The notes below the pieces were generated by a model. It saw only the letters and a program-made list of their open reading frames with translations, was not told the origin of the DNA and made no database searches. The translations under genes were made by a program, and so were the position numbers. DNA of 64,000 nt from the NCBI GenBank assembly GCA_029448655.1, contig JACCLO010000002.1:2294001-2358000 (forward strand), written 5' to 3'. This document shows, one piece after another, positions 42,623 through 52,998 of this stretch. Origin of the DNA: Wolfiporia cocos. Its lineage: Eukaryota > Basidiomycota > Agaricomycetes > Polyporales > Phaeolaceae. Numbering within the stretch: the first letter of the stretch is position 1; each line of letters starts with the position of its first letter.

Positions 42623-42767
42623 AGCATGAGTCGGGCGCGAATCGTGATAGTAGCCAATTCAGTCGAACTTCCCCGCTCATCCTGTTGACTTGATATATGC
42701 GCTAATGAGTAAAAATGTATGTATGATGTACAGCAGTGTACAGCCGACGAAAGTCATGTTCATGAAC

Positions 42768-45305
42768 TCATACACGGGGTGATGATCCGCGATTTTTCCG
42801 CGTCCAACCCTTGACCAACCTTCTCAGCTTCCATCGTAGCATGCGCCGCTTCTGTTTCGACAGACGTTCCAAAGATCTAGCGAGCGATCCCATTGCCTTC
42901 ATGAGTCGTCGCAGGGGGGCGTCCCGCAAATTTTCCGGGATGACTGTAATGCAGGACCACAGTTGCATCAGTAAACGTCGCGCCACTTTGTACGCTCCAA
43001 TAGCGCAGAATGCCGAAGTTAGCGCGTGGATGATCGCCATGTCCGGGCTGATGTCCGCGGCAACCATCTCGCGGAATACCCGCAACGCCTCGTCGGGATT
43101 CTTCTGTCTCGCGTAGCCCACGACGAGCAAATTGTACATGGTAACGTTGGGCCGAATTCCCGCCCTAGCAGCCTTTCGCATGACTTCTTCTGCGCTGTCC
43201 ATGTCCTCGGCTTCGATGTGACCCTCCATCAGCGCCGAATAGTGGTACTCGTTCGGGTGGAGGCCGCGATCAAGCATGGCCTGGAAAGACTGCGTAGCCA
43301 TCTGAGTGTCGCGTTTGATCACGGCATCGTGCCTGATCCTAAGCGCGAATGTCGCCCTATCACTCTTGATGCGACGCCTGTAGAGATCGTCCAGCAGACG
43401 CCTGACCAGAGCACGATGGGACAGCCTTAGACGATGCTTCAACGCCGTTGGAGGCATGACCGCGTTGAGGAACCCGGGTCCAGGGTCCCAGTCATCACGG
43501 GGGTTGTGAGTGCCTCGGGTGTCAGCAACAAGAGCAGGGCCGCCTTCAAGCTCATACACTCGACGGGTGATGATCTCTTGGCGCATCACTGTCCGCAGGA
43601 TGATATGCAAATATCGGAGTGATGGCCTAAGAGACGGGGAATGCAACCGCCTCGTCAACCTTGCAAGCCCGGAGGGGGTAACGCGCTCAACTCGTTCGAG
43701 ATGCGATAAAAATATCTCTAGAGTGTGTTCGTCCGGATTTACTCGGCTAATGTGCATGAGCCGCTGCACGACCCGCATCCCTTTGAGGCCGCGTGTGCCG
43801 AGCGCGCCTTGTAGCAGAGCATTGAGAACTTCGGCAGTGACAGGAAGGCCGTCCGGAAGAATGCGAGGTTTCCTAGACGTCGCGTCACCCGAGCCCAGAT
43901 TACGAAGCAGCCTTTGGGCACGATGTTGCTCTGGATACATATCCGCAATAATTTGTATGGCAGTGTCAGGCTGTTTCGCGACGAAGAACGATTTCACCAG
44001 GGCTGCTGCCGTACTGCTGTCTGGCCGCACTCCCGAAGCTTGCATTTGTTCGAGAACCTGCTGGATGCGGGAAAGATCGCCGTCCTTGCCCAAATGGTGG
44101 ATCAGGATGGTGAAAGTGGCCGCATCCTGTTTGGGAACAAGAGAAGGGCGCGGAGGTTCAGATTCCGGACGGACCTGATCAGGAGAGGATAATAGTTCTC
44201 CGTCTCGCCGGGTGATATCTTCCGCATGGTCTGGGCGGACGGCATCGTCTTTGCTGTGGCTGTCGAACATGGAAAGGGATTGCATGGCCTGCGGCATGTC
44301 GTGTGCATCTAATGACAGCTGGAGCAATGTGTTCAGTACGGTGGTCGAGTGCGCACCGCTCCCGTTTTTTAACACCTCCATCGCTTTGGCTGTGATCGTA
44401 GGATTGGAGCCAAGCGCCCGATACGAGGAGATGATGATAGCGTGCGTAGACTCGTCCATTGCGAAGCCTGCTGTTTCCATGTCGACGACGCACCGCCTCG
44501 CACGAAACAAATCGTGGTTGCGAAGATGACCAGAGATGAGCAGATGGTAGGTTCTGCGATTGGGTTTTACTTCCTCCGATTTGAATCGATCTACGATGCT
44601 GTCCAGCGCAGCAAACTCTCGTAGTTCGATGAAAGCTCGTGCGAGCCAGTTGAGGAGCCTGACCGAGGTCCTGCCAGTGTGCTTCTTGCCTAGGTCGACT
44701 AAGGGCGGAATGAGATGCCAATGGCGATCGCTTGCCAATTCGTGAGCGACGGTCTCGTACGCATTTTGCCTGAAGCTGTACTTTGATTCGTGAGCTAGAA
44801 TCAGAACGCGAAGTGCCTGCTGCGGATTGGAATCCTTCGCCATGCTGACTGCCAGTTTGGTCGCTTTGTCGCGATCGTTGAGAGCGTCGAACACTTCGGG
44901 CATGGACCCGTCCTTCTTCGACTTTCGCAGTATGTCCTTTCGGACATTCAAAGTCGAAGACTCGAATAATGCTTCCAACATTGCTCCGACTGACGGGTAC
45001 TTGCGGGGAGAGCGCTCGCGAGACTTCCGAGGTCTCTTGCCTTGGTCCGCATCGTCTGGGAGAGACGGAGCTGGAGACGGAGCTGGAGACGGAGTTGGTA
45101 TCACGAGGTCTAGCTTCGGAGGTGTGCGTGTCGAGCGACGGGTCAACTCTTGAACGGCTGCAGCTGAAAGCCATCGTAGACCGAAGGCGTGCGGAGGATC
45201 GCGGACAGCCGGAGGTGTAGTGTGAAGCGTGGTTCCGCGCACGCGTGAAAGGGAAGCTGTGACCGGTCTGAGATGCCTGAGTCCCTGGCCGACTCCCCAG
45301 AGCAT
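42768..45305 (-). CDS. Pentatricopeptide-repeat (PPR) protein, probably mitochondrial
   Basis: Likely organellar RNA-binding protein acting in mitochondrial RNA processing or translation; exact target unknown. Single exon of 845 residues from ATG at 45305 (MLWGVGQGLRHL). The reading frame stays open to a GTG at 45368, but the ATG gives an Arg-rich, acid-free leader fitting a transit peptide. PPR helices are visible at VKPNRRTYHLLISGHLRNHD, DAATFTILIHHLGKDGDLSR then SGVRPDSSTAAALVKSFF, LHPNEYHYSALMEGHIEAED, and IRPNVTMYNLLVVGYARQKN with FREMVAADISPDMAIIHALT. The C-terminus is highly basic. It converges with HapX with 145 bases between ends. Lack of introns is unusual for this window but normal for PPR genes. 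Confidence 0.88.
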   Translation of the reverse strand: MLWGVGQGLRHLRPVTASLSRVRGTTLHTTPPAVRDPPHAFGLRWLSAAAVQELTRRSTRTPPKLDLVIPTPSPAPSPAPSLPDDADQGKRPRKSRERSPRKYPSVGAMLEALFESSTLNVRKDILRKSKKDGSMPEVFDALNDRDKATKLAVSMAKDSNPQQALRVLILAHESKYSFRQNAYETVAHELASDRHWHLIPPLVDLGKKHTGRTSVRLLNWLARAFIELREFAALDSIVDRFKSEEVKPNRRTYHLLISGHLRNHDLFRARRCVVDMETAGFAMDESTHAIIISSYRALGSNPTITAKAMEVLKNGSGAHSTTVLNTLLQLSLDAHDMPQAMQSLSMFDSHSKDDAVRPDHAEDITRRDGELLSSPDQVRPESEPPRPSLVPKQDAATFTILIHHLGKDGDLSRIQQVLEQMQASGVRPDSSTAAALVKSFFVAKQPDTAIQIIADMYPEQHRAQRLLRNLGSGDATSRKPRILPDGLPVTAEVLNALLQGALGTRGLKGMRVVQRLMHISRVNPDEHTLEIFLSHLERVERVTPSGLARLTRRLHSPSLRPSLRYLHIILRTVMRQEIITRRVYELEGGPALVADTRGTHNPRDDWDPGPGFLNAVMPPTALKHRLRLSHRALVRRLLDDLYRRRIKSDRATFALRIRHDAVIKRDTQMATQSFQAMLDRGLHPNEYHYSALMEGHIEAEDMDSAEEVMRKAARAGIRPNVTMYNLLVVGYARQKNPDEALRVFREMVAADISPDMAIIHALTSAFCAIGAYKVARRLLMQLWSCITVIPENLRDAPLRRLMKAMGSLARSLERLSKQKRRMLRWKLRRLVKGWTRKNRGSSPRV
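45063..45098. repeat. Three 12-base tandem units coding Pro-Ser-Pro-Ala
   Basis: The unit GAGACGGAGCTG occurs three times with small changes in the N-terminal part of the PPR gene and reads as a Pro-Ala-Pro-Ser linker on the minus strand. Confidence 0.7.
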
Positions 45306-47418
45306 CGACAGCCAGCTTGAAGCGCAGGCAGACGTCCCGAATCGCCGCGAGCTATGCGGATCAGTCACGGCTGAGCACGCGAACCACGATGCGTAAAGCT
45401 GGATGATCTCACCTGTGCACGGGCGAATGGTGCTATGAGCCTGGTGCAGTTATGCCTCGGACAAGCATGAAGCGACGAAAGCGTGTCGACACGGTCGAAT
45501 TGAGCTGGCGCACACACCGAGTCGCGTTCTCGACTCGCAGTTTTCGCTGCCTTGGACACTCTCCCTCGCGCCTCCGCGCGCCGGCAAAGCCCGGTGTAAC
45601 TCACTGGCGTCTACTTATGGCAATTCTAGTGGTTGCGCCTGCTCACTGACAAGCACTGCTGTGCGTCATCATAGCAGGGGCTGTACCTCGTACTCGGGGG
45701 CGCAGTACGGTACCGCTACGACCTATTATCTATCCACGTGCATTTGACTCCTTGAGATGATGAATTTGCCACCGCTGACTAGGTATGTCAAACACCTCCG
45801 GAACTCGTGTACATTTTGAGAATCCATTCTTCATCATCATATGGACGTAACGCCTAAAGTATGATCACGGTAACGAAACATGAGTGCTATTGTTGGGGAT
45901 GCCACGGCCGACGAGCATCTTTGGCCTGGGGTCGCGTTACCACACCCACCGCGGTGTCCGATGCCTGAAAGAAAAATTCTAGGAAACATTCATGCGCCTC
46001 TATTTGTTCCGAAATGTTTCTCCAAGGCAAGAAAATACCTCTTTCAAGCTCATTTCCGTCATTCTGCCTGTACCGTTACCATAGCCGCAGGGCGACACGG
46101 TCCAATGTCCCTGAGAAGCAGCTTCGGGAGGTTGAAGTTTTGACAATAAGAACACTGTCCTTGGCAGATCAATTGCTCTGGGCGACCGCCGTACCTTTGC
46201 CGATGATACCTATGGTAGACTGACCGAATCTCTCAAGCATGAGTATGGATCACCGCAGCAGCCAATTTGACAATTTCATGCGAACAGGGGTATCATCATG
46301 CCAGCTGTGTCTTTTGCTGTGTCAAGATCACAGGCCTGCCAGAGTCACAGACTGTGTCCACATCATGCTTCATACTGTCAAAACGGAGATGAGCTAGGCG
46401 TACGTGTATGTTGACGAGAATGACGCATCATGCGCATTGTGCGGCATGGGAAGTCCCATTTGCGCCATGTCGTATGACGGGCTCGGGCTGTCGCAGATAG
46501 TCTGATCGGGGTGCAATCAACGGCACTAAAGGTCACCACGGGTAAACAGAGGCTACGCGTGTGATCGGTCGCTGCACCGCTCCTGTCAGGCTCGCGCGAT
46601 GGCCGCGTATATGTATCACGATGTTGCAGGAGATCGTGCTTGTATTTTCCGTGACTCGACTTGCGACAATCCTCAGGCTAATGCGGTGCTGATGGCGGGC
46701 CTTGCGCAGTGGCAATATTGCTGATGAGTGAGGAGACGCAGCGATCCACAGGGCTGTCCCACGCTGATAGCCAGCGTATGCGCGTTGCCGGCCGCCCGAG
46801 GGTTACGTGTTGTGAAGATTGAAGGTAGTCAAGCAAATGGCAGCACAGGACCTGATCGCGTTTTGAATCTTGATCACAAGCACGTGGCGTGCGCCCTCAG
46901 AGCGCCTCTGACATGGCGGGGAAGCCCAACCCACTGCTAAGGCCGCTCACTCTCGGCTGTCCAGTATGACACATCCCCTCAACTAGTGGCACCGCCTCGC
47001 TGACTGTGTTTGGTGCGCTCTTCGCTCATTCCTGATGACCGCGCCCAAAAACGGAAGGGCCAAGATCTCCGTAAGGCGCGGCCGCTGCTCCGCCCTCAAA
47101 CACATACCTGATCATTGACTGAAATTGACTCGCCGTCGGTTACGCATGCAATTCCCAATTGTTATGTCCTAAATGTCTCAACAAGCTATCTGTCTATCAC
47201 GTATAGTATGGATCTAGTTCGACAAGTTTCAGGCGGTGTTCTGTTTCCGAACCTGATCAACAGGCTCGCTATGTGCTTCTCGCGGTGCCGCAGTGTCCAT
47301 CCCGCCATTAGTGCAAGTGCGCGAATGTCGGACGCCCGGCCAATTTACTGGCGGAAGCACTTGGCAACGACACTACTTCCGTTTCATGTCACAGATTCAT
47401 CATCGGTGTCCGTGCTCC
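45306..47418. other. Gene-poor divergent stretch, about 2.1 kb
   Basis: Lies between the starts of the PPR gene and the first adenylating enzyme. Open frames are under 90 residues and unlike any family I recognise. No RNA gene or repeat found by eye. Confidence 0.45.
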
Positions 47419-47425
47419 ATATAAG
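47419..47425 (+). promoter_or_regulatory. TATA-like box of the first adenylating-enzyme gene
   Basis: ATATAAG, 51-57 bases before the ATG at 47476. Its inverted relative at 58-60 kb has a similar element at a similar distance. Confidence 0.45.
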
Positions 47426-47475
47426 ATGCACGACCATGTTCGCACCGATCTGCAGATACTCCCTTTCCTCTGAAG

Positions 47476-49218
47476 ATGCTCTCGTTCCGCACACACCTCA
47501 CTGTCCTCGACGAGGCTGCCGCTCTTTATCCCAATGCCATCGCTTTCCGCATTCCTCAACTGCACCCACATAGCAGTGGCATCGAAGAGTGGCGCTCCAT
47601 AACTTATAAAGAATTCCATCATGATGTCGAGCACTTCGCGAGATACTGGTCCCAAAAATTCTCTGCGGACAACATTCATCCTCGGTCTGTCATTGGCGTA
47701 TGGTGAGCTCTATCAGCACATCCCGCTGCAGACTCGTGCTAAAGGCGATCACAGGCTGAGTGGCTTGACATATGTTGATGCTCTCCATATATACGGTATA
47801 GCCAGGGCTGGCTACATTCCCCAGCTTATTTCCCTCCGCCTCCCAAGTCCTGAAGTAATCTTTGAGCTCCTCGGTCTATCCAAGGGGAAGGCCGTCATTT
47901 TTGATGCATCATACGACTCGGAGGCGTTGCGTCGAGCTCCTCTGCCCATGCATATCGCTGTCGATGCCCGCGAACTCGATGTTGCGGATTCGCCATTACC
48001 CCCTACACTCAGGGAGGCAGACCCGAGCGAACCCATCATGATTTTCCACACTTCCGGCTCCACATCCGGTCGCCCGAAGTTGGTTCCTTGTAGTTATGCT
48101 TGGTGGGCAGCTACGATTGCAAAAGCGCAGCAGATTATGCGACCAAAATTCCCACATCGGGAGCGTCATGACGCTACCGTGATGATGTGAGTTCACTCAC
48201 ATCGGGCCCGTTCCAACATTCGCTCACCAGCTCATGCAGGGGGAGCTTGTGCCACATGGGACAATCTTTCATGCTTGTTGGTGCATTACAGCACGGCTCT
48301 TGCATGGTCCAGTTCACAAAACAGGCGTTCTCGTCAGACGAGCTGCTTGACATGATTGACCGCTGCGGTCTTACTCGCATGAATATCTTCCCCACTTTTC
48401 TCGCCACTCACCTTCGGAATTCGCGTCGCGATCCTCATCTTCTTGCGCGACTGCAAGGGCTTGATGAGATCTTGGTTTCTGGGCTGTCGATGTCTCCGGA
48501 GGACCAAGCGTGGGTCATCAGCAACGGCATCAAGGTGCTCGACTGCTACGCCAGCACCGAGGTCGCAGTCATGATGCTTTCTGTCGATGGCGAAGGGAAC
48601 GGTCGTCTGCCACCTCTTCGTCCCATCGATGGTGTCTCATATTCGCTTGAGCCCATTGCTCCGTCTTCTCCTCAGCCACAATCTGAGAGCGGATACAGCA
48701 ATATCCACGCGCGTCTTCTCGAACTTGTCGTTCGTGGGGATTCACCGGACTGTCCCGATATATCTCTGCGCTCCGCTGACGGACACTTCCACACTGGTGA
48801 CCTGTTCCTCGAGGTTACGCCGGGACGGTACATCTTCTGTGGACGTGACGATGACTGGGTCAAGAGCGAAAATTCGCTGAGGTGCAACACCAAGGCGATC
48901 GAGGACAACGTTAACGCAACGTGCGGCGGCCTCGTCAGCAACTGCGTCGTCGTCGGGAACGGCCGACCCTGTCCCGCGCTGTTCGTCGAATCTTCGGTGC
49001 AGATGGACGAGCGGAAGCTGCGGAACGAGATCATGCGGAAGATTCGTCCATTCCACGCGCGTCGCTACATGCACGAGCGGATCGCGTCCATCGCGAATAT
49101 ATGCGTGGTTCCCAAGGACACCCTCCCGCGCACGGCGACGAAGGGCAACATCAGACGGCGTGCGGTCGAGCAGCAGTTCAAGGCCGAGCTCGATCGCATG
49201 TACGCGGACTCACATTAA
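47476..49218 (+). CDS. Stand-alone AMP-forming adenylating enzyme (ANL superfamily), copy A
   Basis: Predicted to activate a carboxylic acid with ATP. Exons 47476-47702, 47755-48186 and 48240-49218 give 545 residues. Seen in order: an N-terminal lobe with GLTYVDALHIYGIARAGYIP; the phosphate loop IFHTSGSTSGRPK (about residue 180); YASTEVAVMM in the A5 position; DGHFHTGDLF (A7); GRDDDWVKSENSLRC (hinge, A8); and PRTATKGNIRRR with the usual catalytic lysine (A10). The chain stops right after the A domain: no carrier, reductase or thioesterase domain. It resembles the A domain of fungal NRPS-like/aminoadipate-reductase-type enzymes. In A5 it lacks the common G-x-T-E-x-G pattern. The partner that accepts the acyl group is unknown; CoA or a separate carrier are options. 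Confidence 0.85.
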
Positions 49219-49805
49219 CTTTGCTTCATCATCTAAAGTTATTACAGTACTCATCACTTCTTGGATGCTGACTCTTGCTATTTTTTGTGTCATGGTATAC
49301 AACCAGCAGTATAATTGCGTAATCTTCGACTCCACCGTACTGTACCGATCTCCCAGTATTATAGTGCCACAATTTTAGATCCTCAATAGTGTAGCATACA
49401 TCTCTCAGTCTTACTATGTTATCGTTATATATTCAACGGCCAAATGGCTACACCCATCTCATCAGACGGTGCATTTCCAGTTACCCCGCAGCAATCGACC
49501 TGCCAACGGCGTTCCCGGCATTGCGCTAATTTACGCGGACAGCATCTACGATACGGGCGCTTTGTCGCTCGTGCGCTTAGCTTCATGTTTCATACAGAAT
49601 CCGCGATCAGACGATGCGGTGATGTGGATGCGCCGCGGCGCATCGCGGTCGCGCTCACCACCACCGCCCGATCAAATATTGATCGTTCCACGATTGCGAT
49701 CGCGAGCGCCTGATGCTGCTGTGCATTCGACTGCTCAAACGACTGAGGCGGCCGGGACAGGCTATAGCGGCTACGTACACAGAAGCGCCTATTACGAAAT
49801 GCCCG
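49219..49805. other. Spacer before the SLC35F5-like gene
   Basis: Contains the 3' flank of the adenylating enzyme (AT-rich, 49219-49440) and the upstream region of the transporter gene. Two overlapping plus-strand frames about 49444-49813 lack family likeness. Confidence 0.45.
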
Positions 49806-51473
49806 ATGTCTGAAGGAACATTCTCACAGTTCACGCCGGCCATGGATTCGACGGACGCTCTGGCGACCTCACAGTCCGAGCCCGGGAAACGGTCGCGATC
49901 GCGAGCCAGGCTGGAGAGCAGGAGAGACTATCTCATAGGAATTGCCCTCCTACTCGTTGTGGTAGTACTCTGGACCTCTTCCAACTTCCTGACGCAGGTG
50001 AGAGGCATTCAACGTGTAATATACACGTACTGACATGCCTTCACCGCAGGGTCTGTTTGAGGATGGATACGAGAAGCCCTTTTTGTGCGACTGCATGCTC
50101 CTCTACATTATACACATTGCTGAACTGAAAACAGTGTCACATACCTGAACACCAGCTCCTTCGCGCTGTATCTGCTACCGTTTGTGATACGGCGCTCGTT
50201 CAAGCGCTATCAAAGTCCCAGCTATCAGAACCATAGGTATGTTGTTGCAACTCGATACAGCCGCGAGTACACTCTGATGCTCAGGTTGGTTGGCAAGTGA
50301 TTACGAGCCGCTTGTAACGGATGAACGTGCGGCGGAAGCACTGGACGCAGCGGTGAGCGCTGTGCATTTTTGCTCCAGTTATCTTCTCTGACGACTACGC
50401 TATAGGGTGTTGACGGAGAACCCAGTACTTCTGATACTACGGAGCTACCTCCCTTGACAACGAGAGAAACGGCACGGCTTGCCGCGTACTTTTGTCTACT
50501 TTGGTTCATTGCTAATTGGACGCTGAACGCATCGCTGGACTACACTAGTGTCGCTAGCGCTACCATTTTATCCAGCATGAGCGGTATGCCTTACCAATGA
50601 ACCGTGGGGAGTAACTCATTCTTCAATCTGTACAGGATTCTTCACTCTGGGGATTGGGCGAATATTCCGAGTCGAGAAATTGACTGTCGTCAAGCTTGCC
50701 GCTGTCTTTGCGAGGTCAGTGGAGTTGCAGACATAGGCATGGATCATGACCTGACTTCCTATGCCTGCAGTTTCGGAGGCGTCGTCCTCGTCTCTCTGTC
50801 CGATTCATCACAATCTCAGAGCTCTAGCCCTCCTTCGTTATCGCCATCGCCCAGCTCACCATACCACAATTCCCTGATTATGTTCTCCTTCGTCCATATT
50901 ATAGGCGATGCCCTGGCTCTGCTGTCCGCCCTTTTCTATGCGCTCTATGTCATCCTCTTGAAGGTCCGCATTCGTTCAGAATCACGCATCGACATGCAGT
51001 TATTCTTCGGTTTTGTCGGTCTGTTAAACATCACCGCGTGCTGGCCCCTCGGGGTCGTTCTTCACTTTGCTGGCGTGGAGCGATTTGAGCTGCCATACAG
51101 CAGCAAAGCAGTGACCGCTCTGTTGGTGAATGTGAGTTCTTTGGCGCAACCAGACTATCAAGGGTATTGACAGCTCGCTTTACAGATGGCGATAACGCTA
51201 TCGAGCGATTACATATATGTGCTCGCTATGCTGAAGACTACGCCACTTGTGGTGACTATCGGCCTTAGTCTCACGATGCCTCTTGCGGTGCTAGGAGACT
51301 TCATGCTGGCAAAGCCGGCCAAAGCCCAAGTAATCGTGGGCGCTGCAGTTGTGTTGTGCAGCTTCATCCTCGTTGGTCTAGAAGATGCGCGGCAAGATGA
51401 GAGCCAGAGCTTATTCCCTGGTCAGGAGGAGGTCGCAGTTCGTTTAGGAGAAGAGGTGGTGGTGGATCCTTGA
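49806..51473 (+). CDS. SLC35F5-like drug/metabolite (EamA) membrane transporter
   Basis: Predicted ten-span membrane carrier of the DMT superfamily; yeast relatives sit in the vacuole membrane and the substrate is not settled. Exons: 49806-49997, 50050-50084, 50135-50236, 50298-50352, 50406-50583, 50636-50714, 50771-51131, 51186-51473; total 429 residues. Marks: LIGIALLLVVVVLWTSSNFL, SFALYLLPFVIRR, LLWFIANWTLNASLDYTSVA, ATILSSMSGFFTLGIGRIFR, IGDALALLSALFYALYVIL, and TTPLVVTIGLSLTMPLAVLG. The start at 49806 (MSEGTF) was taken as first plausible ATG; 49842 is an alternative. The third intron needs a CAAG acceptor, the weakest join. Confidence 0.85.
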
Positions 51474-51956
51474 TATAGAATTACTGTCATGATTTGGGCC
51501 ACATCGCATGTCAATGTACATATATTCTACCACGGAAGCCATGATCTGCCCCGAGATCCTACAACGATTTGGCCATGTTGCGCATCGTCCTCCGGTTGCG
51601 CATCGTCCTCCGATTCGCGGCAAACGAAAGACGGATCAAATTGGTCACGTGGTTGGCACGATCTCCGAGTGGCGAATCCGAAGTCGTTGTTACATCTTCG
51701 CGCATTGCGAGATAACACCCGCCTGCGTATCTTTCGTCAAACGATCGCCACATCACCTCGTTCACCTCATTGACAGCTTACTATGGTGATTGTATCTTGC
51801 GTACCTCCTAATCCATTAATCACCAAAGCTCCTGTAAGGTAGCCCAAGGCCAGGCGCAGGCACATTGGGGACCATGTGCATGCACCGTCTGCCAAACCGA
51901 TAAAACGCCAGTTCGCTGTACAGGACAATGCAGTAGAGCATATCGACGTGGGCACG
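51474..51956. other. Spacer between the SLC35F5-like gene and SLX9
   Basis: Holds the transporter 3' flank, an 18-base tandem duplication and the SLX9 upstream region. No exon supported. Confidence 0.45.
51577..51612 (+). repeat. Perfect 18-base direct repeat, two copies
   Basis: GTTGCGCATCGTCCTCCG occurs back to back at 51577-51594 and 51595-51612, about 100 bases after the transporter stop codon. Confidence 0.95.
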
Positions 51957-52592
51957 ATGGCTGATGCCTCAGTATGTCAGATCAGCTGATAGCCCATAGC
52001 AAGATGTCGCTGACGTCGTGCAGGGTGCAGAAATCCTACAACAGATGAATGAACCAGATGAATCTCGGGCTATCATGAAAAAGAAGGAGAAACAAGCATT
52101 AAAGCATGAGCTATTCATGAAACGTCCGTGTCAGTTCCCCCTTGCAAGTGCTCACTATTCAAACTGTCCCCACAGGTCTGGAGTCGACTCGTTCACCATA
52201 TTCCAAGTCGCAAAAGCGGAAACTCGAGCGAGAAGCTAAGGAGAAAATAGGGGGAGGAATGGATGATATGAAGGCCGCTATTCTAGCAATGGAGGATGAT
52301 ACTCCACAGGCAGAACCTGATGGCACGACAACGCAACCAAAGCCACGCACCAAACCTGGGCAGATTGGCGAGGGCAAAGCAGCCCCGCTCAACAAAAAGC
52401 AACGTAAACGCGCTTTGTGAGTGATTGCAGATTCCCAGCAAATTGCCACTAAATCTTGATTGGACTTGCAGGCAAATTGAACGGATGCGCATGCCCATGA
52501 TCCTGTCAACACCGGAGTTCTCCTCAAATCCGTTCCAGACAATTCGTACACATGCACAAAACACGCTTGTGAAGCATGTGCCTCCGCAGTGA
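51957..52592 (+). CDS. SLX9: Ribosome biogenesis protein SLX9
   Basis: Small basic protein associated with 90S/pre-40S particles in processing and export. Exons 51957-51971, 52024-52123, 52176-52416 and 52472-52592 give 158 residues. Family marks: KKKEKQALKHELFMKR, then SPYSKSQKRKLEREAKEKIG, GQIGEGKAAPLNKKQRKRAL, and the ending QIERMRMPMILSTPEFSSNP with FQTIRTHAQNTLVKHVPPQ. The 15-base first exon (MADAS) is the least certain part; it was chosen because the donor GTATGT and the acceptor GTGCAG give a 52-base intron in phase. Confidence 0.85.
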
Positions 52593-52998
52593 TTCCCGCT
52601 CCTTTTCTTGCCTGATCTCCCGCTTGGCCATTGTATTGTAGACATTCAGGTTTCCCCATGGCCGTAGCCACCTCAATATGCTCTTAAGGTTCCGTGCTAC
52701 GATATTCGTGTCTATTGCTGTACCAGCTCAGACCAACGTGCACACTTAGTGGGTATCGCATGATTCATGCGCCATTAATCCTACGTGATCGTACAGTGAG
52801 AGGTGTTTACATTATTGGTATATCACCGAGAATGTATGCATGAAGTGAGATCCGCAGAGCCAAATTCAATTGCGTTACGCAATGAAACAACTTATCATAA
52901 TGTAAGTCCTACCGAATCCTGCGTTGCCGTGGTTCCTATAGAATGTTGAGATGCCGCACAAAAGGTCGAAATGCGCGAGAGCATTCAGGGAGGTGTCT
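52593..52998. other. Convergent 3' flanks of SLX9 and the coiled-coil gene
   Basis: AT-rich, no coding exon supported. Confidence 0.5.

Noticed and set aside
45306..45368. PPR start at 45368
   Set aside because: The codon there is GTG, not ATG. The next ATG at 45305 gives a good transit peptide.
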